DNA of 64,000 bases from Dehalogenimonas etheniformans (GTDB lineage Bacteria; Chloroflexota; Dehalococcoidia; Dehalococcoidales; Dehalococcoidaceae), in the NCBI RefSeq assembly GCF_014672715.2, contig NZ_CP058566.2:1736001-1800000 (forward strand). The letters run 5' to 3'. Shown in pieces: positions 27,034-35,982 of the stretch. The notes under the pieces were generated by a model. The model saw only the letters and a list, made by a program, of their open reading frames with translations. It ran no database searches and had not been told where the DNA came from. Each line of letters starts with the position of its first letter. The stretch's first letter is position 1. Position numbers and translations under genes: made by a program.

Positions 27034-28208
27034 ATCTCTATTTAGAACTATCGCGCGGTAAAGCTATGGAACCGGATTCTCAATAATTATGTCAAGCAGT
27101 ATAGCATAAATTGGCGTCCAGCCGCAGCCTCGACGATTTGTTTTATTGAATTTTCAAAAATGATATTTTTTTGGGAAAACGACTCTAATTTTACGTTCGT
27201 TTTCGGCCGAAACGACTAACCGGTTTTTAAAACAACTACCCGTCTGTATCGTAAAAATCATGGCTGCGCGAATTGTTTCAACGGCAAATTGTTGCGTACA
27301 GAAAAACTACTCATCCTGAGCGTCGAGACCTGCCAGAGAGCGGGAAAACCTCGCCTGCACGCTCCTCACGATAGCAGAATGGTTGGATTAAACACAGGTG
27401 TTTTATTGCTTCTCATACGCGGGCATTATAGCACAGGCGTTCCTTTAGACTGTCAAGCGTTTCGTGTCGTTTTTGGAGAAATATTTTTACGACAAAAAAC
27501 CTAACTCCTGCCCCGAAATGGGGGATCAGATTCTTTACAGTAGCTAGCGCGTAACGCTTTTTCAAATCCGAAATCCGAATTTCGAAATACGAAACAAGTT
27601 CGAAAAACCAAATCCAGAAACTCTGAAACCAAAAAAGGAACCTAACCCCTGCCCCTTCCCTTCGGCTCGAAGTTGCTCGCCGTGGGAAGGGGTAAGTTTT
27701 TAAAGAGGTTCCGGCTCGCATGCCCCGCTCGCCGGAACCTCTAACCGTTGCACCACCCCACGATTAACACGCTGTTGGGACATTGTCTCGCCCTCACCCT
27801 GCCCTCTCCCGCGAGGCAGCGGGAGAGGGGATATTGAAGCCGGTGTACAATTCGCGGACGATTGCCACGGATTACCATTTAAGCCAATCCTCGCAAACCC
27901 AGTCCGGGGAGAGGTTTGCCCGCTCTTACCCTACCTCTCCCGCGAGGCCGCGAGAGAGGGGATTAGTTCGGAACTTCCTAGATGCCAGATTTTTGTTTCG
28001 GAGAAATCCCCATGACGAGGGAAGAGGATGGTTTACCGGTGGTGGGTTACACTACGTTTCACCCACCCTACTATTCGTGGACGATTGCCGAGGATTGCCA
28101 TTCAAGGCAATCCTCGCAAAGAGAGAAAAGGGAAAGGCTGCGGGGAGAGGGGATGTTTGATCAAAGGCTTCAGCTTGTATAACGACGACCAGGGATTGCC
28201 GCGGTTGT
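27034..28208. repeat. Gene-poor 1.2-kb region with internal repeats
   Basis: No credible gene. A perfect 11-bp hairpin CCCTCTCCCGC/GCGGGAGAGGG lies at 27802-27829, and a degenerate relative follows at 27930-27963. A 48-base unit occurs at 27850-27897 and again at 28073-28120 with a handful of differences; both contain GGACGATTGCC and AATCCTCGCAAA. Its first 18 bases recur at 33891-33908. The unusual AT-rich stretch 27160-27260 follows the miaB start. Frames on both strands here have repeat-like composition. Confidence 0.6.
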
Positions 28209-28424
28209 TTACTTTATGGTCAATACTTTGACGGGCACGGCGCTGCGATATTGCCACTTTTTCGATAGCTCGCAGATTTTTTCCGATCCGAATTCGATGA
28301 CGGAGATCATATCGTTCAATGAAATGGCGGGTTCAGAAAATTCGCAGGATTTTTGATCGAACGTCATTACCCTTGTCTCGGCGGGATATTTCTTCAGTTC
28401 TTCGATCAATTCCGATACTTTCAT
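28209..28424 (-). CDS. Small hypothetical protein (71 aa)
   Basis: A 71-residue protein starting MKVSELIEELKKYPAE, the pattern of short proteins that begin with an amphipathic helix followed by a strand (TRVMTFDQ). The centre is acidic and the end is beta-rich. The ATG is preceded by GAGAGGACC, a plausible ribosome site. No family recognised beyond resemblance to small domain proteins found beside mobile or regulatory genes. It points away from kaiC, with 450 bp between them. Confidence 0.5.
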   Translation of the reverse strand: MKVSELIEELKKYPAETRVMTFDQKSCEFSEPAISLNDMISVIEFGSEKICELSKKWQYRSAVPVKVLTIK

Positions 28425-28873
28425 CGGTGGTCCTCTCTGAATGTTTTTGAGGACGAAACGGCCTCGATTTCCGTATGATACCAGTATATGGCTCTGATGA
28501 CTACCCGATTTCGCCGTTGTCTTTATTCCTGGTAATCAGGCGACCAACCCTATGTGCTAATTCGCGTCGTTGGTGATGCGCCTCATTCCTCATTATTTCG
28601 CTCACGCCAATAAAATTCGTATTATACGCGAATTTCGTTGTTTTTTGAGGAAAATTTTTAAAAACACTCTTCAGATAACGTAACTAAATATAACTCCCCA
28701 TTGGCGCTTTATCTATTTTCAAAATAGACGTTGTTATTGAGGTAAATATATCGTTATTTTGATATTGACATTAGGTATCTGCGGGAGTAAGTTTTGAGTT
28801 ATCTCCTTTGACTCCCGAGATAGCCTGTGTGAATTTTCAAACAAGGTCTTGAGTTTTAGAACAGGAGGAATTA
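28425..28873. other. AT-rich intergenic region upstream of kaiC
   Basis: About 450 bp with lower GC than the surroundings and several A/T tracts (for example around 28640-28760). The only element I can support is the promoter-like sequence at 28765-28793. The ribosome site of kaiC, AGGAGG, is at 28862-28867. Confidence 0.5.
28765..28793 (+). promoter_or_regulatory. Candidate promoter of the kai operon
   Basis: TTGACA at 28765-28770, a 17-base spacer, then TAAGTT at 28788-28793. The -35 is perfect; the -10 is weak, so an activator or another sigma factor may be needed. The leader would be about 75 nt. Confidence 0.5.
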
Positions 28874-30601
28874 ATGTCCGCCAAATCCAGTTCCCCGACA
28901 GCCATGCCTAAATTGGAAAAAGTTTCTTCCGGAATCCATGGCCTCGATGAAATAACGGGGGGCGGTTTACCTAAAGGCAGACCTACCCTGATCTATGGCA
29001 GCGCAGGCTCGGGAAAGACGTTAATGTCTATCGAATTCCTGATCCGCGGCGCTATCCTATATAACGAACCGGGAGTATTCATAAGTTTCGAGGAGACAGA
29101 AGAGGAGCTGGCCACCAATGTCAGTTCACTCGGCTTCGATTTAAGCGGGCTTATCGCAGCAAAGAAGATATTCGTCGATTACGTGGCGGTGGAACGCAGC
29201 GAAATCGAAGAAACCGGAGAATACGACCTTGAAGGCCTGTTCGTTCGCCTGAGCAGCGCAATCAACGCCGTCAAGGCTAAACGGGTCGTTATCGATACAA
29301 TTGAAGTGTTATTTGCCGGATTAAACGATAAAGGCATAGTACGGGCTGAACTACGACGTCTATTCAGGTGGCTCAAGGGAAAAGGAGTCACTACCATCGT
29401 CACAGGCGAAAGAGGCGGCGAAACTACGCTGACCCGTCACGGCCTCGAAGAATATGTCTCCGATTGCGTCATCTTCCTGGATAACCGAGTTAATGACCAA
29501 CTGTCAACGCGCCGCATACGCATCATCAAGTACCGCGGATCAAGCCACAGCACCAACGAATTCCCATTCCTGATCGACGAACAGGGGCTATCGATCCTGC
29601 CAATTAATACAATCAGACTCAACTACCCGGTATCAAACGAAGGCGTACCAAGCGGCGTCGACCGGCTCGATATCATGCTAGGGGGGAAAGGATTTATCAA
29701 AGGAACGTCGATACTGGTGTCCGGCATGGTCGGCACGGGCAAGACCAGCCTCGCGGCCCATCTTGTCGACACCGCCTGCCGCCGCGGTCAGAAATGCCTT
29801 TACTACGCATTCGAGGAAGCACCGGACCAGATAATGCGCAACATGACCTCCATAGGCATTGATTTGAAACCGTGGGTGGAGAAAGGACTCCTGCACTTCC
29901 ACGCCACCCGGGTTTCGGAAGAGGGGCTGGAGAAGCATCTGCTGGTAATGCAGAAAGAGGCTGAAAAATACAGGCCGGACGTGGTCATCGTCGATGCGCT
30001 GACGGACTTTATTTCACTCGGTCCCGGAAATGAAGTCAGGTTGATGATCCTGCGCATCGTGGACTATTTCAAGATGCACCAGATTACAGCCATGTTCTCC
30101 AGCATGTCAGCGCGCGCCGACCTCGAAGAGACCGGAGTCGGTCTATCGTCGGCCTTCGACACCTGGATCCACCTGGTCAACGTCCAGAACAACCAGGAGC
30201 GAAACCGCACTATGACCATCGTCAAGTCACGCGGCATGGCACACTCCAACCAGGTCAGGGAATTTGTTTTGACCAATAAAGGCGTTAAACTGGTAGACAT
30301 TTACGCCACTCCAGCCGGCTCTTTCATGGGTACGGCGCGGATAGCACAGATGGCAGCGGACCAGGCAGCCGGGGTTACCCGTGAGGAAGGTGTGACTGCC
30401 AGGGAGAGACAATTGCAACAGCAACGGCGCGCCCTGGAAGCGAAAATAGACGCCCTGCGGGCAGAGTTCGAGGCAGAAGCCAAGGAATCAGAGTTGACCA
30501 TCGCTGAGGAGAAGGCAAAAATAAAGGCTATATCCGACGACCGCAAGATGCTGGACAGGCAAAGAAAAGCCGAGGACAAGAAAGCCAAGACCGGAGTATG
30601 A
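28874..30601 (+). CDS. kaiC: KaiC-like double-domain RecA ATPase
   Basis: A 575-residue protein with two KaiC domains. CI has Walker A GSAGSGKT at 42-49 and the paired glutamates in ISFEETEEEL; CII has GMVGTGKT at 284-291 and paired glutamates in YAFEEAPDQI. In cyanobacterial KaiC the CII domain autophosphorylates on S431 and T432. The equivalent place here, just before FDTWIHLV, has S425-S426, so a phosphorylation pair is possible. The C-terminal 80 residues are a charged coiled coil in place of the cyanobacterial KaiA-binding tail. Three kaiB genes and a histidine kinase follow. No kaiA is visible. Confidence 0.9.
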   Translation: MSAKSSSPTAMPKLEKVSSGIHGLDEITGGGLPKGRPTLIYGSAGSGKTLMSIEFLIRGAILYNEPGVFISFEETEEELATNVSSLGFDLSGLIAAKKIFVDYVAVERSEIEETGEYDLEGLFVRLSSAINAVKAKRVVIDTIEVLFAGLNDKGIVRAELRRLFRWLKGKGVTTIVTGERGGETTLTRHGLEEYVSDCVIFLDNRVNDQLSTRRIRIIKYRGSSHSTNEFPFLIDEQGLSILPINTIRLNYPVSNEGVPSGVDRLDIMLGGKGFIKGTSILVSGMVGTGKTSLAAHLVDTACRRGQKCLYYAFEEAPDQIMRNMTSIGIDLKPWVEKGLLHFHATRVSEEGLEKHLLVMQKEAEKYRPDVVIVDALTDFISLGPGNEVRLMILRIVDYFKMHQITAMFSSMSARADLEETGVGLSSAFDTWIHLVNVQNNQERNRTMTIVKSRGMAHSNQVREFVLTNKGVKLVDIYATPAGSFMGTARIAQMAADQAAGVTREEGVTARERQLQQQRRALEAKIDALRAEFEAEAKESELTIAEEKAKIKAISDDRKMLDRQRKAEDKKAKTGV

Positions 30602-30602
30602 C

Positions 30603-30929
30603 ATGGAAAAAGTAAAAGGCCCGCCCTATGGGGACACCGAGCCAGCCGAAGAATGGAAACTGCGCCTGTTCGTTACAGACTGGAATCCCCGGTGTATAGT
30701 GGCCTACCGGAACCTGAAAAAGATTTGCCAAGAAGACCTTGAAAACAAATGCTCTATCGAGGTAATCGACATACTGGAACAACCCGATATCGCCCGCCAG
30801 GAGCAAATTGTAGCTATACCCGCGCTCAAGAAAATTTTACCGAAGCCCAGCCGGATATTGGTGGGCGATTTTTCAAAGAAGGAGAAGGTCCTCAAAGCAC
30901 TGGATGTCGAACGGTGGCTGCACGGTTAG
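30603..30929 (+). CDS. KaiB-like protein 1 (divergent)
   Basis: A 108-residue thioredoxin-fold KaiB-family protein. WKLRLFVTDWNPRC, IEVIDILEQPDIA and AIPALKKILPKPSRILVGDFS follow the KaiB pattern, but it is the most diverged of the three paralogues: the usual AGxTP loop is TDWNP and the GDLS motif is GDFS. KaiB binds the CI ring of KaiC after a fold switch; whether this copy does is open. It begins 1 bp after the kaiC stop, so it is translationally coupled. Confidence 0.88.
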   Translation: MEKVKGPPYGDTEPAEEWKLRLFVTDWNPRCIVAYRNLKKICQEDLENKCSIEVIDILEQPDIARQEQIVAIPALKKILPKPSRILVGDFSKKEKVLKALDVERWLHG

Positions 30930-30956
30930 AATCATTATATTTTCAAGGAGTTTTGG

Positions 30957-31274
30957 ATGGCGACAAAGACAATAGAGAAAATACTTAAAAAACCGGAGAC
31001 ATGGCAGCTGCGCCTTTACGTCGCCGGGCAGACACCAAAGTCGCTGGCGGCGTTCGCCAACCTGAAAAAGATCTGTGAAGAACACCTTAAAGGTCAATGC
31101 ACTATCGAGGTTGTCGACCTGCTGGAAAACCCGAAGCTGGCTAAAGGCGACCAGATCCTGGCCATTCCCACCCTGGTGAGGAAACTGCCGCAACCTTTGA
31201 GAAAGATCATCGGCGACCTATCAAACACGGAACGTGTCCTTGTCGGCCTTAATATTCTTCCCCTGGAGATCTGA
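30957..31274 (+). CDS. kaiB: KaiB-like protein 2 (most canonical)
   Basis: A 105-residue KaiB closely following the cyanobacterial pattern: [16 protein letters not shown] at the start, [20 protein letters not shown] in the middle, then [18 protein letters not shown] and [10 protein letters not shown]. It is the best candidate for a true KaiC partner. The preceding 27 bp hold an AAGGAG ribosome site. The stop is 1 bp before the GTG of the next kaiB. Confidence 0.93.
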   Translation: MATKTIEKILKKPETWQLRLYVAGQTPKSLAAFANLKKICEEHLKGQCTIEVVDLLENPKLAKGDQILAIPTLVRKLPQPLRKIIGDLSNTERVLVGLNILPLEI

Positions 31275-31275
31275 T

Positions 31276-31674
31276 GTGGAATATGAACGAGAGCCTGAAA
31301 CAACTTCAGCGACCGGAAAATTTGAAGCTGCGCTGATTGAAAGCGATAAAGGAAAATATGTCCTGAGGCTCTATATCACCGGCATGACCCGCCGTTCCCA
31401 GATCGCCCTCCGCAACCTGGAGAAGGTCTGTGCCGAGCACCTGGGAGACCGGTGCGAACTAGAGGTTATCGACATCTACCAGCAGCCGAACCTGGCCAAG
31501 AGCGACCAAATACTCGCCATCCCGACGCTGATAAAAAAACTACCTCTGCCGGTAAAACGATTAATCGGCGACCTTTCAAAAGAAGACAGAATTATCCTAG
31601 GCCTGAACTTAGAGCCAAAGCCTAAGCAAAAGAAAATGAAGACTGGCGATGGAACAGAACCAAAAAACGAATGA
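31276..31674 (+). CDS. KaiB-like protein 3 with terminal extensions
   Basis: With the GTG start at 31276 this is 132 residues: a 28-residue acidic leader, a KaiB domain ([49 protein letters not shown]) and a Lys-rich tail. The AGxTP loop is TGMTR. Its 3' end overlaps the kinase gene by 26 bases in another frame, a sign of coupled translation. An ATG-initiated frame from 31234 reads through the previous gene and is less likely. Confidence 0.9.
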   Translation: MEYEREPETTSATGKFEAALIESDKGKYVLRLYITGMTRRSQIALRNLEKVCAEHLGDRCELEVIDIYQQPNLAKSDQILAIPTLIKKLPLPVKRLIGDLSKEDRIILGLNLEPKPKQKKMKTGDGTEPKNE

Positions 31675-33178
31675 ACTAGAAGCGGAGGTCAACCGCCTGA
31701 GTGAACAGCTCACCGAGTGCAAAGAGACACTCCGGGCAATCACAAGCGGCGAGGTTGACGCGCTGGTGGTCAACACTCCCATGGGCGACCAGGTGTTCAC
31801 ACTCCAGGGCGCCGACACCGTTTACCGCACGGCTATAGAGAATATCAACGAAGGCGCCATCACAGTATCCGCAGAAGGAATTATCCTGTATTCCAACCGC
31901 TATTTTTCAACGATGATGCAAACCGGTTTGAACCGGGTGATGGGATCTTCAATATTCGAGTATATCGTTCCGGAAAGCGTTGAACTTTTCCAAACGCTGC
32001 TTAAACAGAACGGCCATGGAGAAGTAAGGTTCCGTTCAAGACTCGGTCACAATGTTCCGGCCTTCGTTTCGGTTAAAAAATTGCATCTGGACAGCCTAGA
32101 TTCGGTCTGCGTCATGATAACCGATCTGACCCGCCAGAAACGCAGCGAAGAACTTATCAGACAAGGCGCAATGATACAATCAATCCTGGCACAATCGCCC
32201 AACGCGGTAATCGTCTGCGACGAATCAGGGACCATTACCTATGCCAGTTCTTCAGCCCACCACATATTCGGGCATCACCTTTTGGGTAAAACATTCGATG
32301 AAATCTCCGGCAATCTGCGGATCTCTAAAGAGAGACCATCCTTTTCATCTATAAAGAGCGGCAGTTTTCAGCCTGACACCACGACGGTTTTCGGGATGCA
32401 AAACGGCAGCCTCCAGCATTTCCTGCTGCGTTCAACCCAGTTTTGTTCTGACAAGCCGCTTGGTTATGTCATTACCCTGACGAATGTTACGGCACTCAAG
32501 GAGGCGGAACAGCTCAAAGACGACTTTATCGGGATGGTGTCGCACGAGATACGAACCCCGCTGACCGTATTGATAGGCGCCCTCGGTGTGGCGATGAGCG
32601 AGGGCGTGACTCCGGAAGACTCGAGTGCGATGCTGCAGGATGCCTTGGAAGGGGCTGAGTCACTGGAGCAAATAGTGACTAACCTGGTCGAATTGTCGCG
32701 CTACCAATCCGACCGCATAAACCTCCACAAAGAATTCATCGACATTGGCGCCCTCGTCAGGGATTTTGGTAAAAGGAGATTAACCAAGATCGCTTCGAAT
32801 CGATTGATATTTGAAATATCCGACAGCCTGGGGCGGGTGAAGGCTGACCGGGTCAGGATAGACCTGATCCTTTTGAACCTCCTGAGCAACGCGGTGAAGT
32901 ATTCACCCGAGGAAAGTAAGATAAAGGTCAGAGTAATTCGCGAAGATGGCAATGTCGTCATCAGTGTCATTGATAATGGCGTTGGAATCCCGATCGAACA
33001 ACAGGCGACATTATTCACTCCTTTTACCAGATTGGAAAACATAAGACGACCGGCAAAAGGCCTGGGGCTGGGATTACTGGTCTGCAAACGGCTTGTTGAA
33101 GCACACGGCGGTAAAATCTGGGTAGAATCCAAACCAGGAGAAGGTTCGACTTTCAGTTTTACGCTGCCGTTAGGCTGA
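31649..33178 (+). CDS. PAS-domain sensor histidine kinase of the kai cluster
   Basis: A 509-residue soluble kinase. A short N-terminal coiled coil leads into two PAS domains (about 50-160 and 170-285), then a HisKA dimerisation domain with VSHEIRTP and the phosphoacceptor H299, then an HATPase domain with NAVKYSP (N box), DNGVGIP (G1) and [18 protein letters not shown] (G2). It has no KaiB-like sensor domain, unlike SasA, the cyanobacterial clock kinase, so KaiC contact would have to be indirect or through the PAS region. The likely partner is the response regulator convergent to it. Confidence 0.93.
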   Translation: MEQNQKTNELEAEVNRLSEQLTECKETLRAITSGEVDALVVNTPMGDQVFTLQGADTVYRTAIENINEGAITVSAEGIILYSNRYFSTMMQTGLNRVMGSSIFEYIVPESVELFQTLLKQNGHGEVRFRSRLGHNVPAFVSVKKLHLDSLDSVCVMITDLTRQKRSEELIRQGAMIQSILAQSPNAVIVCDESGTITYASSSAHHIFGHHLLGKTFDEISGNLRISKERPSFSSIKSGSFQPDTTTVFGMQNGSLQHFLLRSTQFCSDKPLGYVITLTNVTALKEAEQLKDDFIGMVSHEIRTPLTVLIGALGVAMSEGVTPEDSSAMLQDALEGAESLEQIVTNLVELSRYQSDRINLHKEFIDIGALVRDFGKRRLTKIASNRLIFEISDSLGRVKADRVRIDLILLNLLSNAVKYSPEESKIKVRVIREDGNVVISVIDNGVGIPIEQQATLFTPFTRLENIRRPAKGLGLGLLVCKRLVEAHGGKIWVESKPGEGSTFSFTLPLG

Positions 33179-33558
33179 TTTATTCTCCGCGGCCCTGGCC
33201 AGGACACTGCCGATCTTGTCCACCAGGGCATCAGGATTTATCGGTTTGGCAACGCAATCATCAGCCCCCATTGACTGTGCCAATTCGGCGACGTCGTGCG
33301 GGCTGAAAAGACGATTATCGGGACTTTAGAAAATTTCCTGACGGCATCAAGAACATCCAGGCCGGTCACTTCCGGCATGAAAATGTCCAGTAGGACTGCG
33401 TCGAAATGATCATTCCGGACCAGTTCGATGGCTTCGGCACCGCTACAAGTGGCTGCCACGTCATAGCCGGACAACTTCAGCTTCAGGCTGAAGATCTTGC
33501 CGATGTATGGCTCGTCATCGACGATAAGTATGCGTTTTTTGCAGGCGGGATCCGACAT
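33170..33558 (-). pseudogene. Response regulator receiver with a one-base frameshift
   Basis: A CheY-like receiver domain. The first frame gives D14-D15 in the acidic pocket, phosphoacceptor D58 in VLLDIFMP and VPIIVFSAR, then goes out of frame and stops at 33238. The second half continues in the next frame with HDVAELAQSMGADD, the switch lysine in CVAKPINP, and a normal final helix to TAA at 33170-33172. Adding one base in the CCCGCAC run near 33299-33305 restores a standard 129-residue receiver. This is either a recent inactivation or a sequencing error. The 3' end overlaps the end of the kinase gene on the other strand. Confidence 0.85.
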
Positions 33559-33940
33559 AGGCGACGATTTGATTGTATACCATAACTAAATGTTCAACAA
33601 AATTCTCTTTCATCTCTAGAAAACAGGACAGCATTGTCAGGATTAACACCCACGGACGATTAAACAATACGACCTTTCGATCAGTTGTGCTTCGCTTGAC
33701 TCCTCATTTTCTCGAATAAGAATGAGAAGGGATCATACGACAGGAAGAGGCTAATATTGTGGTTTGGTTTTTAGCGATCAGCCGCAGGCAAAAACCCGAT
33801 TTGACAAGGCTTTCATCGGGAGCTATTATTAACTTATCAATATAATTAATCCAATAGTATTAATGGGTGGCGAAATTACCGATGAAAAGCATTCGTGGAC
33901 AATTGCCGGATCCGTTTTGTCATCCGAGAGGGAGGTTTGA
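33559..33940. other. AT-rich intergenic region
   Basis: About 380 bp between the response regulator start and the PadR gene. It contains the partial repeat ATTCGTGGACAATTGCC at 33891-33907, shared with the repeats at 27850 and 28073. No gene or clear RNA was seen. Low-complexity AT sequence at 33830-33860 may hold a promoter for padR. Confidence 0.4.
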
Positions 33941-34312
33941 ATGGTCGATACTTACGAAGCGGTCAAAAAATTCCAGAAGGAACTAAACGGCGGCACGGCT
34001 GCCCTGGTTCTGCTCGGGGTTATGAACGGAGCCAAAAATCCAATGTACGGCTACCAGATCGCCAAGCACGTCGAGAAAAAGGCCAGAGACGTAGACATCA
34101 TGAAACAGGGGGCACTCTACCCTGTTTTGCGGTCGCTTGAAAGCTCCGGGCTTCTGGAAAGCGAGGTTGAGCCATCGGTTTCCGGGCCGCCGCGACGCTA
34201 TTACAGGATAACCCCTTCCGGACGCCAGACACTCCAAAGTTTCAAAGAAATCTGGAACGAGACCCGTGACTTCGTGGATTCTGTCCTAAGAGGAGAAGAC
34301 GATGATCAATAG
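33941..34312 (+). CDS. PadR family transcriptional regulator
   Basis: A 123-residue winged-helix regulator. LLGVMNGAKNPMYGYQIAK and QGALYPVLRSLESSGLL are the PadR DNA-binding helices, followed by the wing PPRRYYRITPSGRQTL and a short dimerisation helix. Its last 11 bases overlap the next gene, a PadR/HAAS pairing seen in many bacteria in which the regulator controls the membrane partner. The ATG has GGGAGG upstream. Confidence 0.92.
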   Translation: MVDTYEAVKKFQKELNGGTAALVLLGVMNGAKNPMYGYQIAKHVEKKARDVDIMKQGALYPVLRSLESSGLLESEVEPSVSGPPRRYYRITPSGRQTLQSFKEIWNETRDFVDSVLRGEDDDQ

Positions 34313-35228
34313 CATCGAGGAATATTTATCTGAACTCAAGAAAGAACTGGCAGGCAGCGATCCCGCCACCATTCAGGACGCACTGGCTGATGCCGAGGAA
34401 TATCTCATGACCGCCCTTAGCGGCGCTGTGGGTCAAAATCCAGACATCAATAAGGCTGAGGCGTTGTCCAGCATCATCAGCAAATACGGCGAACCGGTGG
34501 AAGTCGCTGCGGCTTATCGAGAAAACGAGTCCCGCACTCCTCCGGCATTTGCACATGTGACTGTACCTCATGTAGCCGAAGGCGTCCCGGAGGCACCTGC
34601 CCCCGACCGGCGCGGATTTTTCGGGCGGTTCTTCGGCGTGTTCGCTGAACCGAAGGCCTGGGGATCGCTGTTTTATCTGGTCCTGGCGCTGGTAACCGGC
34701 ACCATTTATTTTACCTGGGCGGTCACCGGCCTGGCCGTCTCCGTGAGCCTGTTGATCTTGATCATCGGCCTGCCTGTAGCCGCGCTGTTCCTGCTCTCCG
34801 TGAGAGGCATCGCGCTTGTCGAGGGGCGACTGGTGGAAGCACTGCTCGGTGTTAGAATGCCACGCAGAATGCGTTTCGCTCCAAAAAACACTTCACTCTG
34901 GCAAAAACTCAAGAACCTGCTTACGGACAGACATACCTGGTTTTCCATCGTGTATATGATCGTGCAGCTACCGCTTGGAATCTTCTATTTCACGCTGTTC
35001 GTCACGCTTATCGCCTTTTCGCTCGGGCTGGCGTTCGGGCCGATTGTACTGTCGATCTTGAACATTCCGGCATACAGCACGGACTCATATGAATACTTTG
35101 CCCCGGTCTGGATCACACCTTTTACCGCTGTGATCGGTGCGTTCTTACTGACCGGCACCATGCATTTGGCGAAGGCTCTGGGGAAAATTCAGGGAGCTAT
35201 AGCCAAGGGTTTGCTGGTGAGGCAATAA
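34302..35228 (+). CDS. HAAS/sensor-domain membrane protein paired with PadR
   Basis: A 308-residue protein. The N-terminal 75 residues form a helical HAAS-type (DUF1700-like) domain (YLSELKKELAG, IISKYGEPVEVAAAY). Two copies of a membrane 'sensor' unit follow, each starting with a SLFYLVLALVTGTIYFTW- or FSIVYMIVQLPLGIFYF-like stretch. About six to eight helices are expected. It overlaps padR by 11 bases. Role inferred: an envelope protein whose expression PadR controls. Confidence 0.82.
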   Translation: MINSIEEYLSELKKELAGSDPATIQDALADAEEYLMTALSGAVGQNPDINKAEALSSIISKYGEPVEVAAAYRENESRTPPAFAHVTVPHVAEGVPEAPAPDRRGFFGRFFGVFAEPKAWGSLFYLVLALVTGTIYFTWAVTGLAVSVSLLILIIGLPVAALFLLSVRGIALVEGRLVEALLGVRMPRRMRFAPKNTSLWQKLKNLLTDRHTWFSIVYMIVQLPLGIFYFTLFVTLIAFSLGLAFGPIVLSILNIPAYSTDSYEYFAPVWITPFTAVIGAFLLTGTMHLAKALGKIQGAIAKGLLVRQ

Positions 35229-35263
35229 TAAACTACAGACTGGAGGAGTAATAAGGCAGTTTG

Positions 35264-35296
35264 AGGCGGGTTAGACGACCCGCCTTACTGTTTTCT
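35264..35296 (+). terminator. Intrinsic terminator
   Basis: Stem AGGCGGGT (35264-35271) and ACCCGCCT (35278-35285), followed by TACTGTTTTCTC. It ends the padR unit and faces the convergent cupin gene. Confidence 0.75.
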
Positions 35297-35311
35297 CGAT
35301 GAACTCGAAGG

Positions 35312-35674
35312 CTACCCTTTAGTTCCCATCTCAACCGTCAGGTAGACGGCGGGTTCATTGCCAATTACCCAGGCATCATGTCCCGCAGGCACAATGTTGG
35401 GTTCGTCCGGGCCAACTTCAACTTCTTTGCCCTGGGCCAGCTTTATGACCATTCTTCCCGAGATTTGGTAGGCTACATGGGGGACCTGGTCAAAATCAGT
35501 CTTCATGATCGGCTTAATGTCTTTGGACCACCGCCAACCGGGTTGGAAAGTGTATTTGGTGAAAGTGTAATCACCCAATTTCACAATTTCGACTTTAGTG
35601 TTGGGCGGGGTCATCGTCTGGTCAGGAGTTTTGAAACTCTTATGCAAAATCTCATTGGTCATCACCGGTAACAT
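35312..35674 (-). CDS. Cupin-domain protein
   Basis: A 120-residue single-cupin protein. YQISGRMVIKLAQGKEVEVGPDEPNIVPAGHDAWV in sections matches the two cupin motifs, although one metal-binding histidine of motif 1 appears replaced (HVAYQISG). The ligand is unknown. The upstream 300 bp contains a G15 tract. Confidence 0.78.
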   Translation of the reverse strand: MLPVMTNEILHKSFKTPDQTMTPPNTKVEIVKLGDYTFTKYTFQPGWRWSKDIKPIMKTDFDQVPHVAYQISGRMVIKLAQGKEVEVGPDEPNIVPAGHDAWVIGNEPAVYLTVEMGTKG

Positions 35675-35982
35675 GGTTCGCCTCCTTCAAATTCCAATTC
35701 AAATATATCCCCGAAATCAGGCAAGGCGGTAATCGCCGTTTTCCGGGGGAAATACTCGCAGGTTAATCGAGATCAAAGAATTAGGAGGATATGGCGAACA
35801 GGACAAGCTACTCCATAGTTATTATGAGCTCTCTCCAGATACTTTGGGGGGGGGGGGGGGAAAGTTCTCTCGGGCGTGATTGAGATTGCTTCACCATGTT
35901 CCAATGGCTCGCAACGACGTTGGGGTGTGAAGTTAATTCAAGATCCTCATGGGGCAGTGCCTGGGCGGCGAGTATATTTCAA
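35675..35982. other. Intergenic region with a G15 homopolymer
   Basis: About 300 bp between the cupin start and the rsgA end. Its only outstanding feature is fifteen consecutive G at 35846-35860, flanked by ACTTT and AAAGT, which form a small inverted repeat around the tract. No gene seen. Confidence 0.6.

Noticed and set aside
27034-28208. CRISPR array in the repeat-bearing region
   Set aside because: Repeats are only two or three imperfect copies 220 bp or more apart, with no regular spacers and no cas genes in the window.
27783-28231. Overlapping short plus-strand frames between miaB and the 71-aa gene
   Set aside because: They translate the interspersed repeats and hairpins; no ribosome sites or protein-like composition.
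28874-33178. A canonical cyanobacterial-type KaiABC clock
   Set aside because: No kaiA, no SasA-type KaiB-like sensor domain in the kinase, and the KaiC tail is a coiled coil; the resemblance is partial.
33831-33896. In-frame upstream extension or leader peptide before padR
   Set aside because: Stop codons and AT-rich low-complexity sequence; padR ATG 33941 has its own GGGAGG site.
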